Shown: in pieces, positions 15,857 through 25,381 of the stretch
How the letters are laid out: each line of letters begins with the position of its first letter
Position numbering within the stretch: the first letter of the stretch is position 1
Assembly (NCBI GenBank): GCA_964557005.1
Contig: CAZKYI010000002.1
Span: 248,001 to 312,000, forward strand
DNA: 64,000 nucleotides
DNA from: JBECKS01 sp964557005
Lineage (GTDB): Bacteria; Pseudomonadota; Gammaproteobacteria; Pseudomonadales; JBECKS01
Direction of reading: 5' to 3'
Notes under the pieces: generated by a model
Told to the model about the DNA's origin: nothing
What the model saw: only the letters and a program-made list of their open reading frames with translations
Database searches by the model: none
Translations under genes and position numbers: made by a program

Positions 15857-17329
15857 TTAAACACCGATTGCGATGGTTTTGGTTTCCAGATATTCCTCAA
15901 AGCCTTCTGGCCCCATTTCTCTTCCCACACCACTTTGTTTGTAACCGCCAAAAGGTGAATCGGGTGCTAAAAAATTCCCACCGTTAACATTCACAATGCC
16001 CGCACGAATTTTTCTGGCAACTTTTATTGCGCGTTCTTCGCTGGCAGAAATCACCCCTGCACCCAGACCATAATCGCTGTCATTGGCAATGCGAATGGCA
16101 TCGGCTTCATCTTTATAAGGAATAATCGTTAGCACGGGGCCAAAAATTTCCTGACGTGAAACGCAGGTTTGCCCTGTACGATCAACAAATACAGTCGGCT
16201 CCGCCCAGTAACCTCTTTCAGGGCTAACAGGCTTGTTACCACCAATCACCACGGCGGCACCTTCCTGTTTACCCTGTTCAATCAGGCTGTGCACTTTTTT
16301 ATGCTGTCTGGCATTGATGAGTGGCCCCATAATCGCATAGGGTGCATTCTGGTCACCAAAGCTGATCATGCCGAAATAGGTTTTTAGCAGTTCAATACTT
16401 TGCTCAACCTTGGCTTCTGGCACTAACAAACGAGTCGCTATGACACAGCCTTGCCCTGCGTGATAACACACCGCCAGACAATTTAACAAGGCAGCACCCA
16501 GGTCTGCATCGTCCAGCACAATGTTGGCCGACTTGCCGCCCAATTCAAGAAACACTCTTTTTACGGTAGCAGAACAACGACGCATGATTTCCTTGCCCAC
16601 CGCTGTAGAACCCGTGAATGACACCACATCGACACGTTTGTCTTCACACAAAAACACACCAATGTCGGCAGGGTGGCTCGCGCTAAGAATATTGAGTACG
16701 CCTGCGGGTAAACCTGCGGCGTGTGCGGCACGGCCAAATAATGTGGCAGTCCAGGGTGTATCGGGTGCGGCCTTGAGTACCACCGTGCACCCTGCGGCCA
16801 GCGCAGGAATCACCTTGGCAAGGATAATTTGTACTGGAAAATTCCACGGTGTAATCGCAGCCACTACGCCCGCAGCTTCCTTGCAGATAATGCGCTTGCT
16901 GGTCATGCCCAAATCGGCAGAGGTGTAATTGCCGATGTCCTTATCCCACTGAAAGGTTTCAGCATAGGAAAGCGTCCAGTCGATCATGCCCACAGGGCCT
17001 GCCGCCTGAGGGCCGTTGGCATTGTGGCGAGTAGAGCCTGCTTCGGCGATGGCCGCTTCTTTTAGCTCAGGCAGCAAATCCTTGATAGCGGTTTCAAATT
17101 TGCGCAGCAGCGCCAAACGTGCAGCATGATTGCTGCTCCAATCTGTGTTATCGAAAGCTTCACGCGCAGCAGCGAGTGCTGCTTCTGCATCGTCGAGATT
17201 GGCATCAGCCGCACGACCAACCACCGTTTCATTAGCGGGATTGATGTTGTCGTAATACTTGCCTGAGCGTGGCGCGCACAGTGCACCGTTGATATAGAGA
17301 CGGTCTTCGCCAAAGGTGGGTTGAGTCAT
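15857..17329 (-). CDS. NAD(P)+-dependent aldehyde dehydrogenase
   Basis: 490 aa from ATG 17329 (MTQPTFGEDRLYING), the usual family length; the frame extends upstream to 17560 over the preceding gene and that part is not coding. Motifs: TPWNFPVQIILAKVIPALAAG, FTGSTAVGKEIM, the glutamate motif LELGGKSANIV and the catalytic cysteine in HAGQGC. The substrate is not determined by sequence. Its start is 7 bases after the stop of the dehydrogenase gene upstream, so the two belong to one transcript from the operator at 18203. Confidence 0.9.
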   Translation of the reverse strand: MTQPTFGEDRLYINGALCAPRSGKYYDNINPANETVVGRAADANLDDAEAALAAAREAFDNTDWSSNHAARLALLRKFETAIKDLLPELKEAAIAEAGSTRHNANGPQAAGPVGMIDWTLSYAETFQWDKDIGNYTSADLGMTSKRIICKEAAGVVAAITPWNFPVQIILAKVIPALAAGCTVVLKAAPDTPWTATLFGRAAHAAGLPAGVLNILSASHPADIGVFLCEDKRVDVVSFTGSTAVGKEIMRRCSATVKRVFLELGGKSANIVLDDADLGAALLNCLAVCYHAGQGCVIATRLLVPEAKVEQSIELLKTYFGMISFGDQNAPYAIMGPLINARQHKKVHSLIEQGKQEGAAVVIGGNKPVSPERGYWAEPTVFVDRTGQTCVSRQEIFGPVLTIIPYKDEADAIRIANDSDYGLGAGVISASEERAIKVARKIRAGIVNVNGGNFLAPDSPFGGYKQSGVGREMGPEGFEEYLETKTIAIGV

Positions 17330-17336
17330 AGCGTGG

Positions 17337-18182
17337 TTAATCCTGTTTAAGAAATACGTCTTTGATTTTTGTGCGTACCGCCTTGCATGCACCCAGTTCC
17401 AGATGGCCTTGTTCAGCCAGCGCCAGCGCGTGATCAAGGTCCTTTTCTGCCAGGCCTGCAAAAGGGCCAAACAGGGCTTGCATATCGGCGGCACTGCAAG
17501 CAGGCGCAAGCATTTCGCGGTTACTGATGAAGCGGTGCATTTGTGGCGTGAGTACGCCATTCACTTGCCCTACCTGATGGAGCAGTTCCAGCGTTAATCC
17601 CTTGCTTTTAGCGAGTTCCAACGCTTCGCTTACTGCGGCGAAGGCTGAGTAGGTCATCAAATTATTGGCCAGTTTGAGTACGGTGCCTGCACCCAACCCA
17701 CCTGCATGAATCACAGCGGCAGCGGCCTTGCCATAAATGGTGTTCAGGCGTTCAAAATCGCTGTCATTGTCGGCACCCACCATAAACACCAGCGTGCCGT
17801 TTTTCGCACCGTCTGCTCCACCACTGATGGGCGCATCGATTAGGGAAATGCCTGCCTGTTTGGCATCTTCCGCCCAGCGCAAAATGTTGTCGCGGGTGAC
17901 CGTGCTATGAATAGCAATGCTGGCACCGGATTTGAGTTTTTTGAGCAAGCCTTCGGTGTATAAAAGGTCTTCTACATCCTGATCGTGACGCACACATAAA
18001 CCGAGTAGTTCACAGTCCGCAAAGTCACCAGCGTTTTGAGCGATGCTGGCACCTTGTTGGGCAAGTGCTTCGCAAGCTTTGTCATTCACATCAAATACTT
18101 TAAGTGAACCGTGCGACTTGAGCAGGGTAAGTGCCATGGGCTTGCCGATGTTTCCCAAACCGATGAAACCGATGTTCGACAC
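17337..18182 (-). CDS. 3-hydroxyisobutyrate dehydrogenase-family enzyme
   Basis: 281 aa beta-hydroxyacid dehydrogenase: N-terminal NAD-binding GFIGLGNIGKPMA, substrate motif DAPISGGADGAKNGTL, and GAGTVLKLANNLMTY with the catalytic lysine, then NALALAEQGHLELGACKAV-like end. The family includes MmsB, GarR and succinic semialdehyde reductases. The neighbours are not a valine-degradation operon, so a true MmsB role is doubtful. First gene of the minus-strand operon; the operator is 21 bases upstream of its start. Confidence 0.82.
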   Translation of the reverse strand: MSNIGFIGLGNIGKPMALTLLKSHGSLKVFDVNDKACEALAQQGASIAQNAGDFADCELLGLCVRHDQDVEDLLYTEGLLKKLKSGASIAIHSTVTRDNILRWAEDAKQAGISLIDAPISGGADGAKNGTLVFMVGADNDSDFERLNTIYGKAAAAVIHAGGLGAGTVLKLANNLMTYSAFAAVSEALELAKSKGLTLELLHQVGQVNGVLTPQMHRFISNREMLAPACSAADMQALFGPFAGLAEKDLDHALALAEQGHLELGACKAVRTKIKDVFLKQD

Positions 18183-18202
18183 GCAATTTTCCTCTTGTTT
18201 GT

Positions 18203-18233
18203 GACCTTACAAATTTTAAAAAAGTGTAAAGTC
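18203..18233. promoter_or_regulatory. TetR operator (31-bp palindrome), copy 2
   Basis: GACCTTACA at 18203 and GTGTAAAGTC at 18224-18233 reproduce the half-sites and the total length of the operator at 4876-4906; the right half is identical including the two following bases AG, and the left half has two changes. It lies 21-51 bases upstream of the hydroxyisobutyrate-dehydrogenase-like gene on the minus strand and about 110 bases before tkt on the plus strand. Control of the minus-strand operon by the TetR protein encoded at 4263-4817 is inferred. Confidence 0.72.
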
Positions 18234-18343
18234 AGAACCTGCGTTTGGCAAGTGTTCTCTGATGAATCGCTTGTACCTGAAATTCCCATAGGGGAGAATA
18301 GCGCCTCTAAAAATCCCGCCCCACCTTTGGAGTCAAACCCCTC

Positions 18344-20341
18344 ATGATCAAGCCTGTCAGTCGATTAGAAATGGCCAACGCGATTCGTGCCTTGAGTATG
18401 GATGCGGTACAAAAGGCAAACAGTGGTCATCCGGGTGCGCCGATGGGCATGGCCGATATTGCTCAGGTGCTGTGGTGTGATTTTCTAAAACATAATCCAG
18501 CCAATCCGAAATGGGTGAATCGTGATCGCTTTATTTTGTCCAATGGTCACGGTTCCATGCTGCACTATTCATTGCTGCATTTAACGGGTTACGACCTGAG
18601 CATTGAAGACATCAAAAATTTTCGCCAGTTACACGCCAAAACCCCCGGCCACCCTGAGTATGGCTATGCGCCAGGGATTGAAACCACCACTGGCCCACTG
18701 GGGCAGGGCATTGCCAATGGCGTGGGCATGGCCTTGGCAGAAAAAATTCTCGCAGCGCAATTTAATCAGCCTGGTTATGAGATTGTTAATCACCACACTT
18801 ATGTGTTTCTGGGTGATGGCTGCATGATGGAAGGTATTTCCCATGAGGTCTGCTCGCTGGCAGGTACTTTGGGCTTGGGCAAGCTGATTGCGGTGTACGA
18901 TGACAATGGCATTTCCATTGATGGTGAAGTGGAGGGCTGGTTTACCGACGATACGGTAAAGCGCTTTGAAGCGTATGGTTGGCATGTCATTCCAGCAGTC
19001 GATGGGCACAACGCTGATGCAGTGGCCAAGGCCTTTGCAGCCGCAAAAGCGGAACACGCCAAGCCCACCCTGATTTGCTGCAAGACCATTATCGGCAAAG
19101 GCTCACCTAATAAAGAAGGCAAGGAAGAATGTCATGGTGCTGCGCTGGGAGAGGCGGAAATTAAATTAACACGCGAGCGTTTGCAGTGGCCACATGCACC
19201 GTTTGAAATTCCTGAAGCCATTTATCAGGCATGGAATGGTGTGGAAGCAGGCAAACAAGCCGAGCTTGCGTGGAATGAAAAGTTTACAGCCTATGAAGCG
19301 GCGTATCCTGAGCTGGCCAAAGAATTTTCGCGCAGAATGAAGGGCGAGTTACCGGCAGAGTTTGATGCCAAAGCCACGGCCTATATCGCCGAGTTACAAC
19401 AAAAAGGCGAGACCATTGCTTCGCGTAAAGCCTCTTTAAATACCCTCAATGCTTTTGGCCCCATGCTCCCTGAGTTGTTGGGCGGCTCTGCTGATCTGGC
19501 AGGTTCCAATCTAACCATTTGGTCGGGTGCGAAAGGTGTGAGCGCAGAAGATGCCAGCGGCAATTATATTTATTATGGTGTGCGCGAATTTGGTATGACC
19601 GCGATTTGCAACGGACTGGCCTTGCATGGTGGCTTTATTCCCTATGGCGCAACCTTTCTGATTTTTATGGAATACGCACGTAATGCCGTGCGTATGGCTG
19701 CCCTGATGCAACAACAGAATATTCAGGTCTATACACACGATTCGATTGGTCTGGGTGAAGATGGCCCAACCCATCAACCGATTGAACAACTGGCTAACTT
19801 GCGCTCCACACCGAACTTACGCTGTTGGCGGCCTGCGGATGCAGTGGAATCGGCGGTCGCGTGGAAAAATGCGCTCGAATATAAAACCGGCCCCAGTGCG
19901 CTGATTTTTTCCCGTCAGAACTTGCCGCATATTGCGCGTGATGCAAAAACACTCGCGAATATCTCAAAAGGTGCTTATGTGGTTAAAGACAGCACAGCCC
20001 CTGAATTGATTTTAATTGCCACAGGTTCTGAAGTGGCGTTGGCGCTTGATGCAGCCGAACAACTCACCACACAAGGCAAGGCAGTGCGTGTGGTGTCGAT
20101 GCCTTGCTGTGAAGTGTTTGATGCTCAGGATGCAGCGTATAAAGCCAGTGTTTTACCTGATTCTGTACGCAAGCGTATTGCCATTGAAGCGGGCGCTGTT
20201 CAGGGCTGGTATAAATATGTCGGACTTGATGGTGTGGTTATTGGTATGAACAGTTTTGGTGAGTCAGCACCTGCTCCGGCATTGTTCAAACACTTTGGCA
20301 TTACCGCTGATGCCATTGTGCATGCTGCGCAAACTTTATAA
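18344..20341 (+). CDS. tkt: transketolase
   Basis: 665 aa, the usual length. The thiamine-diphosphate motif begins GDGCMMEGISHEVCSLAGTLGLGKLIAVYDDN; the N-terminal region has NSGHPGAPMGMADIA and the C-terminal part has THDSIGLGEDGPTHQP. It transfers two-carbon units between sugar phosphates in the pentose phosphate pathway. First gene of tkt-epd-pgk-fba, the common gammaproteobacterial order, with a 35-base gap to the next gene. Confidence 0.97.
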   Translation: MIKPVSRLEMANAIRALSMDAVQKANSGHPGAPMGMADIAQVLWCDFLKHNPANPKWVNRDRFILSNGHGSMLHYSLLHLTGYDLSIEDIKNFRQLHAKTPGHPEYGYAPGIETTTGPLGQGIANGVGMALAEKILAAQFNQPGYEIVNHHTYVFLGDGCMMEGISHEVCSLAGTLGLGKLIAVYDDNGISIDGEVEGWFTDDTVKRFEAYGWHVIPAVDGHNADAVAKAFAAAKAEHAKPTLICCKTIIGKGSPNKEGKEECHGAALGEAEIKLTRERLQWPHAPFEIPEAIYQAWNGVEAGKQAELAWNEKFTAYEAAYPELAKEFSRRMKGELPAEFDAKATAYIAELQQKGETIASRKASLNTLNAFGPMLPELLGGSADLAGSNLTIWSGAKGVSAEDASGNYIYYGVREFGMTAICNGLALHGGFIPYGATFLIFMEYARNAVRMAALMQQQNIQVYTHDSIGLGEDGPTHQPIEQLANLRSTPNLRCWRPADAVESAVAWKNALEYKTGPSALIFSRQNLPHIARDAKTLANISKGAYVVKDSTAPELILIATGSEVALALDAAEQLTTQGKAVRVVSMPCCEVFDAQDAAYKASVLPDSVRKRIAIEAGAVQGWYKYVGLDGVVIGMNSFGESAPAPALFKHFGITADAIVHAAQTL

Positions 20342-20376
20342 ACCCGAATTCCCGAAACATAACTGTCGGAAAAAGC

Positions 20377-21390
20377 ATGAGTCTTCGAATCGCGATTAAT
20401 GGCTTTGGTCGAATTGGTCGTAATTTGACACGTGCCTGTTTTGAACAGAGCGAAGTTTTTTCCAAACTCGACATCGTGGCAATCAATGATGTGGGTTCTC
20501 TGGAAGCGCTGGCACATTTGCTGCAATTTGACAGCACGCACGGGAGTTTTAAAAACACCGTGCAGGTGCATGACAGCAAGACGCATTATGGTTTGGAAAT
20601 TGATGGCAAGTTCATTGCGGTATCGCATGACGCAATTCCCGAACAATGCCCCTGGAAAACCTTGAATATTGATGTGGTGGTCGAAAGCACCGGATTGTTT
20701 CGTAGCCGTGCAGATGCCGCCAAACATATTCAGGCAGGTGCAAAAAAAGTGTTGATTGCTGCCGTGGCTTTTGATGAGGTCGATGCCACTGTGGTGATGG
20801 GCATCAATGAAACCACCTTGTTAAAAAGTGCGCAGATTATTTCAGCTTCCTCTTGCACCACCCATTGTCTGGCACCTGTGTTGAATTTGTTAGACGAACA
20901 TTTCGGTATTGAACATGTTTTTGTGACAGAAATGCACGCCTATACCAGTGATCAACACATACTTGATCATGTGCATCGGGATTTGCGTCGTGCACGTGCA
21001 GGTGCGCAGAATTTAATTCCAACCACTACCAGCAGTATTTCAGCCTTGCAGCAGGTTTTACCTCAACTAAAAAATAAAATAGACGGTTATTCCATGCGTG
21101 TGCCTGTGAATAATGTGGCGGCGGTTGATTTAACCGTAGTGCTTGCACAAAGCGTGGGTGTTGAAACGGTGAACACACTGTTTAAAGAAAAGAGCGATGG
21201 AAAGTTTCTCGGTTTTACAACTTTACCCTTGGTGTCTTCGGATTTTAACCATCGCAGTGAGTCGGCCATTTTTGATGCCACACAAACAAAAGTGTTATCC
21301 AACATGGTGAAACTTTTGGTTTGGTATGACAACGAATGGGGCTATGCCAATCGACTTCTGGATTTAATGAATTACATAGAGAAAGAGTAA
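20377..21390 (+). CDS. epd: erythrose-4-phosphate/glyceraldehyde-3-phosphate dehydrogenase
   Basis: 337 aa. NAD-binding INGFGRIGRN is at the N-terminus, the catalytic cysteine in SSCTTHC near residue 157, the catalytic histidine in EMHAYTSDQ, and the end reads LVWYDNEWGYANRLLD. SxDFNH...SAI.DATQT and DNEWG with ANR favour Epd over GapA, and tkt-epd-pgk is the usual order; a GAPDH role remains possible. The position after TT in the active site is His where almost all members have Asn, which is odd. Confidence 0.8.
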   Translation: MSLRIAINGFGRIGRNLTRACFEQSEVFSKLDIVAINDVGSLEALAHLLQFDSTHGSFKNTVQVHDSKTHYGLEIDGKFIAVSHDAIPEQCPWKTLNIDVVVESTGLFRSRADAAKHIQAGAKKVLIAAVAFDEVDATVVMGINETTLLKSAQIISASSCTTHCLAPVLNLLDEHFGIEHVFVTEMHAYTSDQHILDHVHRDLRRARAGAQNLIPTTTSSISALQQVLPQLKNKIDGYSMRVPVNNVAAVDLTVVLAQSVGVETVNTLFKEKSDGKFLGFTTLPLVSSDFNHRSESAIFDATQTKVLSNMVKLLVWYDNEWGYANRLLDLMNYIEKE

Positions 21391-21394
21391 GAAG

Positions 21395-22558
21395 ATGACG
21401 GTATTACTGATGTCGGAACTGGATTTGGCCGGGAAGCGTGTACTGATGCGTGAAGATTTGAATGTGCCCATCAAAAATGGAAAGGTGGAAAGTGCTGCAC
21501 GTTTGCAAGCAGCTTTGCCTGGCATCGAATTGGCTTTGCAGAAAGGCGCGAAAGTAATTTTGATGTCACATCTCGGTCGTCCGAGTGAGGGTGAATACAA
21601 CGAGGAATTTTCTCTTGCTCCGGTTGCTGACTGGTTAAATGAAAATCTTTCGAAGCCTGTTCGTTTAATCAAAGATTGGCTCGACGGATTTGAACAAGGC
21701 GATGAAGTGATTCTGTGTGAAAACGTGCGCTTTAATGTCGGCGAGAAAAAAAATGACACAAATTTGTGTGAGAAAATGGCGGCACTGTGTGATGTATTTG
21801 TGATGGATGCGTTTGGTACTGCACATCGCGCGCAGGCATCGACTCACGGTATTGCGCTCAAAAGTAAAGTCGCTTGCGCAGGCCCCTTGTTGGCAGCGGA
21901 GCTGGCTGCTTTGGAACAGGCACTGGATTTACCTCAGCAGCCTTTGATTGCGATTGTGGGTGGCTCCAAGGTTTCAACCAAACTGGAAGTGTTGAATGCG
22001 CTGGCAGAAAAATGTTCACACATTATTGTTGGCGGTGGTATTGCCAATACTTTTTTGGCTGCACAAGGATTGAATGTGGGGAAATCTTTGTATGAACCAG
22101 ATTTGATTGAAACCGCTAAAGCACTTTTGCAGAAAGTAAATATTCCTTTACCAATCGATGTAGTCGTGGGAAAAGAGTTTTCTGAAAGTAGTTCAGCAAC
22201 GGTAAAACACGTTGATGATGTTGCAGATGACGATATGATTTTTGATATTGGCCCTGAATCTTCCAAAGCCCTGACAGCGCTGTTAAACAATGCAGGCACC
22301 ATTTTGTGGAATGGCCCTGTTGGTGTATTTGAATTTGAACAGTTTTCGCAAGGTACACAAACGATTGCGCGAGCGATTGCTGATTCAAAAGCATTTTCGA
22401 TTGCAGGTGGGGGTGACACGCTGGCTGCCATCGACAAATATGGCATTGCCAATCAGGTGTCTTATATTTCTACAGGTGGCGGTGCTTTTCTGGAATTTGT
22501 GGAAGGAAAAAAACTACCTGCTGTTGCTGCCCTGGAACAAGCGGCAAAAAATGTGTGA
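21395..22558 (+). CDS. pgk: phosphoglycerate kinase
   Basis: 387 aa. Signature RVLMREDLNVP near the N-terminus, SHLGRPSEG, ENVRFNVGEKKND, and the nucleotide-binding end GGGDTLAAIDKYG with STGGGAFLEFVEGKKLP. It transfers phosphate between 1,3-bisphosphoglycerate and ADP in glycolysis. It starts 4 bases after the epd stop; start codon ATG 21395. Confidence 0.97.
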   Translation: MTVLLMSELDLAGKRVLMREDLNVPIKNGKVESAARLQAALPGIELALQKGAKVILMSHLGRPSEGEYNEEFSLAPVADWLNENLSKPVRLIKDWLDGFEQGDEVILCENVRFNVGEKKNDTNLCEKMAALCDVFVMDAFGTAHRAQASTHGIALKSKVACAGPLLAAELAALEQALDLPQQPLIAIVGGSKVSTKLEVLNALAEKCSHIIVGGGIANTFLAAQGLNVGKSLYEPDLIETAKALLQKVNIPLPIDVVVGKEFSESSSATVKHVDDVADDDMIFDIGPESSKALTALLNNAGTILWNGPVGVFEFEQFSQGTQTIARAIADSKAFSIAGGGDTLAAIDKYGIANQVSYISTGGGAFLEFVEGKKLPAVAALEQAAKNV

Positions 22559-22606
22559 ACAATTTATAAAAAGTTAAAAATCATTTGAAAAAAAGAGGAT
22601 AGAGTC

Positions 22607-23671
22607 ATGGCTTTAATCAGTATGCGTCAGTTGCTGGATCACGCAGCAGAACAGGGTTACGGTGTTCCGGCATTTAATGTGAACAATCTGGAACAGATGC
22701 GTGCGATGATGGAAGCCGCTGATGAAACCAACAGCCCTGTGATTGCACAAGCTTCCGCTGGAGCAAGAAAATATGCAGGTGCCAATTTTCTTAAACACAT
22801 GATTCAGGCAGCGATTGAAGAATTTCCGCATATTCCTATTGTTATGCATCAGGATCACGGCACTTCACCTGCGGTCTGTCAGCGCTCCATTCAACTGGGT
22901 TTCAGTTCGGTGATGATGGACGGCTCGCTGGGTGAAGATGGCAAAACACCGATGGATTACGACTATAACGTGCGCGTGACACGTCAGGTGGTTGATATGG
23001 CGCATGCGTGTGGTGTTTCTGTAGAGGGAGAATTGGGTTGTCTTGGTTCTCTGGAAACTGGAGAAGCGGGAGAAGAAGATGGCGTGGGTGCAGAAGGAAA
23101 ACTCAGCCATGACCAAATGTTGACTGATCCGGACGAAGCCGCGCAGTTTATAAAGGATACACATTGTGATGCCTTGGCGATTGCGATTGGCACCAGTCAT
23201 GGTGCCTATAAATTTTCGCGTCCACCTACAGGCGATATTCTGGCGATTGAGCGCATTAAAGCGATTCACAAACGCATCCCCGATACGCATCTGGTGATGC
23301 ACGGCTCTTCTTCGGTACCACAGGATTGGCTGGCCATTATCAATGAATATGGTGGTGCGATTCCCGAAACCTATGGTGTGCCAGTTTCCGAAATTCAGGA
23401 AGGCATCAAGCATGGCGTACGTAAGGTGAATATTGATACCGACTTGCGTTTGGCATCGACAGGTGCGATTCGTCGTTATCTCGCGCAGCACAAGGCAGAA
23501 TTTGATCCGCGAAAATATTTCAAGGAATCACTGATTGCGATGAAGGATATTTGCAAGGCGCGTTACGAAGCGTTTGGAACGGCAGGGCAGGCAGGAAAAA
23601 TCAAGGTGATTGATTTGGAAGCCATGCACAAGCATTATGATGCAGGACAGTTGAATCCTCAGGTTAAATAA
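22607..23671 (+). CDS. fba: class II fructose-bisphosphate aldolase
   Basis: 354 aa of the class IIA/B zinc-dependent type, Calvin-subtype (CbbA-like). PAFNVNNLEQMRAMMEAA, the zinc-ligand segment MHQDHGTSPAVCQRSI, EGELGCLGSLETGEAGEEDGVG, and HGSSSVPQDWL with KVNIDTDLRLA are visible. It interconverts fructose 1,6-bisphosphate and triose phosphates. Preceded by SD AGAGGAT and followed by a strong terminator. Confidence 0.96.
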   Translation: MALISMRQLLDHAAEQGYGVPAFNVNNLEQMRAMMEAADETNSPVIAQASAGARKYAGANFLKHMIQAAIEEFPHIPIVMHQDHGTSPAVCQRSIQLGFSSVMMDGSLGEDGKTPMDYDYNVRVTRQVVDMAHACGVSVEGELGCLGSLETGEAGEEDGVGAEGKLSHDQMLTDPDEAAQFIKDTHCDALAIAIGTSHGAYKFSRPPTGDILAIERIKAIHKRIPDTHLVMHGSSSVPQDWLAIINEYGGAIPETYGVPVSEIQEGIKHGVRKVNIDTDLRLASTGAIRRYLAQHKAEFDPRKYFKESLIAMKDICKARYEAFGTAGQAGKIKVIDLEAMHKHYDAGQLNPQVK

Positions 23672-23706
23672 TTTTCCTTCCTGAATTTTTTCCGCTAACA
23701 AAAGAA

Positions 23707-23745
23707 AACCCCCGAACAACACGCTTGCTGTTCGGGGGTTTTGTG
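23707..23745. terminator. bidirectional rho-independent terminator
   Basis: Perfect 12-bp stem AACCCCCGAACA (23707-23718) with 23729-23740, 10-nt loop, T-run on the plus side and an A-rich run on the other. It ends the tkt-epd-pgk-fba transcript and may also end the convergent TraF-like gene. Confidence 0.9.
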
Positions 23746-23770
23746 TATGTGTCTATATAAAAGTGGTTAT

Positions 23771-25192
23771 TTAGAAAGAGAAGCTGACCTGTACCACTGC
23801 ACCGTAGTTATCCCCTGCAAACACACCAGCCACATCAAGGAAGCCAAGTGACAGACCTACAGAAACGGCATCTTCTTCTTCATCACCGCCAATGGAGGTG
23901 CGATAACCCGCTTGTAGCTGCAGAAGTTTGAGATCAAGTTCTACACCCAATGAGAAATGCTGACTGGTATGACCAAGCACTTCAGCCGCATTCAAATCCA
24001 GATCGGCAAGCACGTTAAACAGGGGAAGCTGATAGGCGACACCTGCAGTAATCTGCGGCTCTATTTTTACATCTTGTCTGAAACGGAATTTATCGAGATC
24101 AGCCCGTGCATCATCGGCTGCGGTACCGGTTCCGTTCGCGGCTATTTCCAGTGCTATTTCCTGAGCAGATTTTTTGAGTTTATAAGTACGTGTGAACAGG
24201 TTTTTCACGGTCAAACCGGTTTGGAAAGGCTGTGACTGGAAGGGTTTGTAAATAACACCCAAATCAATGTTGAAATCGGTTTTGGACACAATGTTATCGT
24301 CGTCGAGGATGTCATCGGCTTCAAAATCCTCACTCTCAACAGACTGGTGATATTTCACGGCTTCAACATTCACCACTTTGGGGGTAATACCGAAGGTCAG
24401 GTTGCCTCCAGCGTATTGAAAATTATCCGCCATACTCAAACCAATCTCGTAGTAGGCAGCACCGATAACTTCAACCATTGATTTCAATTCTTCGGCATTA
24501 TCACTACCACGAATGAACTTGATTTTCGATGGGTCTGAAGTATCGAGCAAACCGGCAGCGTCAAGTTCATTAAATTCATTCTGATCAACCTTGCCGTCCT
24601 TCATAGTTTCGGCATAGAGCGCCAATTCCTTGGTATCACTGTTCGCAAATTTCAATCCGAGCCGAGTGCTCAAGCCGCCGTCAACAATCAGCGCCATTGG
24701 TAATTTCTTGCCGAATTGAACCGCAATACCGGTATTGGCATTCAACAAGCCATTGCTGGTGTTGAGCGAGTGAATGTGCTCACGCACTTCGAGGGTTTTT
24801 TCTGCCGCCGCTCCCATGCCGTCATGTTTATAACAGTTGATACCACAACTGGTTTGCGTACCTTCACTAATCCCTTTCAGGCGCTCGTTTAAACCATCGT
24901 CGCCATTGATGGATTTCTCTGCATCACCGATGGTTTCAAAAAAATCATTTTCATCGATGGCTTCCACTTTAAGTGCGAAAGGAATCATCGAAAAATTTTT
25001 CTGATTGGCTTCAGTGGCAATCAAGGCCGGGTTGTAGGCAGCCGCATTAGCTGATTTGGCACCTGCAACTCCTGCGCCACCCAAAGCAAGTGAGCGAGCA
25101 TCAAATTGACCCAGATTACTGGCGCTGGCAAGAGAGCAGATAGAGCTGGTCAAGACAAACGCGATTGCACTGCGGAAAAGAGAAAATTTCAT
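23771..25192 (-). CDS. outer-membrane beta-barrel protein of the TraF_2 type
   Basis: 473 aa from ATG 25192 (SD AGGAAG 8-13 bases before). A signal peptide MKFSLFRSAIAFVLTSSICSLASA is followed by NLGQFDARSLALGGAGVAGAKSANAAAYNPAL, the start typical of FadL/TraF_2 beta-barrels, and the C-terminus ends in alternating residues and F (QVSFSF), the outer-membrane assembly signal. Databases often call this group 'conjugal transfer protein TraF', but there are no transfer genes here, so an outer-membrane channel or unknown role is more honest. A cysteine pair (CGINC) is exposed in the middle. Confidence 0.75.
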   Translation of the reverse strand: MKFSLFRSAIAFVLTSSICSLASASNLGQFDARSLALGGAGVAGAKSANAAAYNPALIATEANQKNFSMIPFALKVEAIDENDFFETIGDAEKSINGDDGLNERLKGISEGTQTSCGINCYKHDGMGAAAEKTLEVREHIHSLNTSNGLLNANTGIAVQFGKKLPMALIVDGGLSTRLGLKFANSDTKELALYAETMKDGKVDQNEFNELDAAGLLDTSDPSKIKFIRGSDNAEELKSMVEVIGAAYYEIGLSMADNFQYAGGNLTFGITPKVVNVEAVKYHQSVESEDFEADDILDDDNIVSKTDFNIDLGVIYKPFQSQPFQTGLTVKNLFTRTYKLKKSAQEIALEIAANGTGTAADDARADLDKFRFRQDVKIEPQITAGVAYQLPLFNVLADLDLNAAEVLGHTSQHFSLGVELDLKLLQLQAGYRTSIGGDEEEDAVSVGLSLGFLDVAGVFAGDNYGAVVQVSFSF

Positions 25193-25381
25193 AGCACTTC
25201 TTCCTGTGTCCTTGTTATTTTTAATGAGTTCATGGCCTGAAGGCGCAGGTCGATATTGTTGATGGAAATCACTGGTTTGAACAATCAACCTTCAGTGTTG
25301 TAGCGGAGGATTATAGGGTAATCTTTGAAGGCTGCGAAGCGCTTTTCTGTTGGGTTTTTCTATATTTCAAGTTTCAATCAC

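Noticed and set aside
17062..17560. long N-terminal extension of the aldehyde dehydrogenase
   Set aside because: The extension overlaps the upstream dehydrogenase gene; the family start MTQPTFG at 17329 fits the usual length.
17337..18182. valine-degradation operon (mmsB/mmsA)
   Set aside because: The aldehyde dehydrogenase lacks clear MmsA features and acyl-CoA or enoyl-CoA genes are absent from the operon.
22865..23491. 208-codon minus-strand frame opposite fba
   Set aside because: Antisense to an intact aldolase, with Cys/Arg/His-rich composition and no recognisable domain.
23771..25192. conjugative transfer protein TraF
   Set aside because: The signal peptide and beta-barrel C-terminus fit an outer-membrane protein, and no other transfer gene is present.
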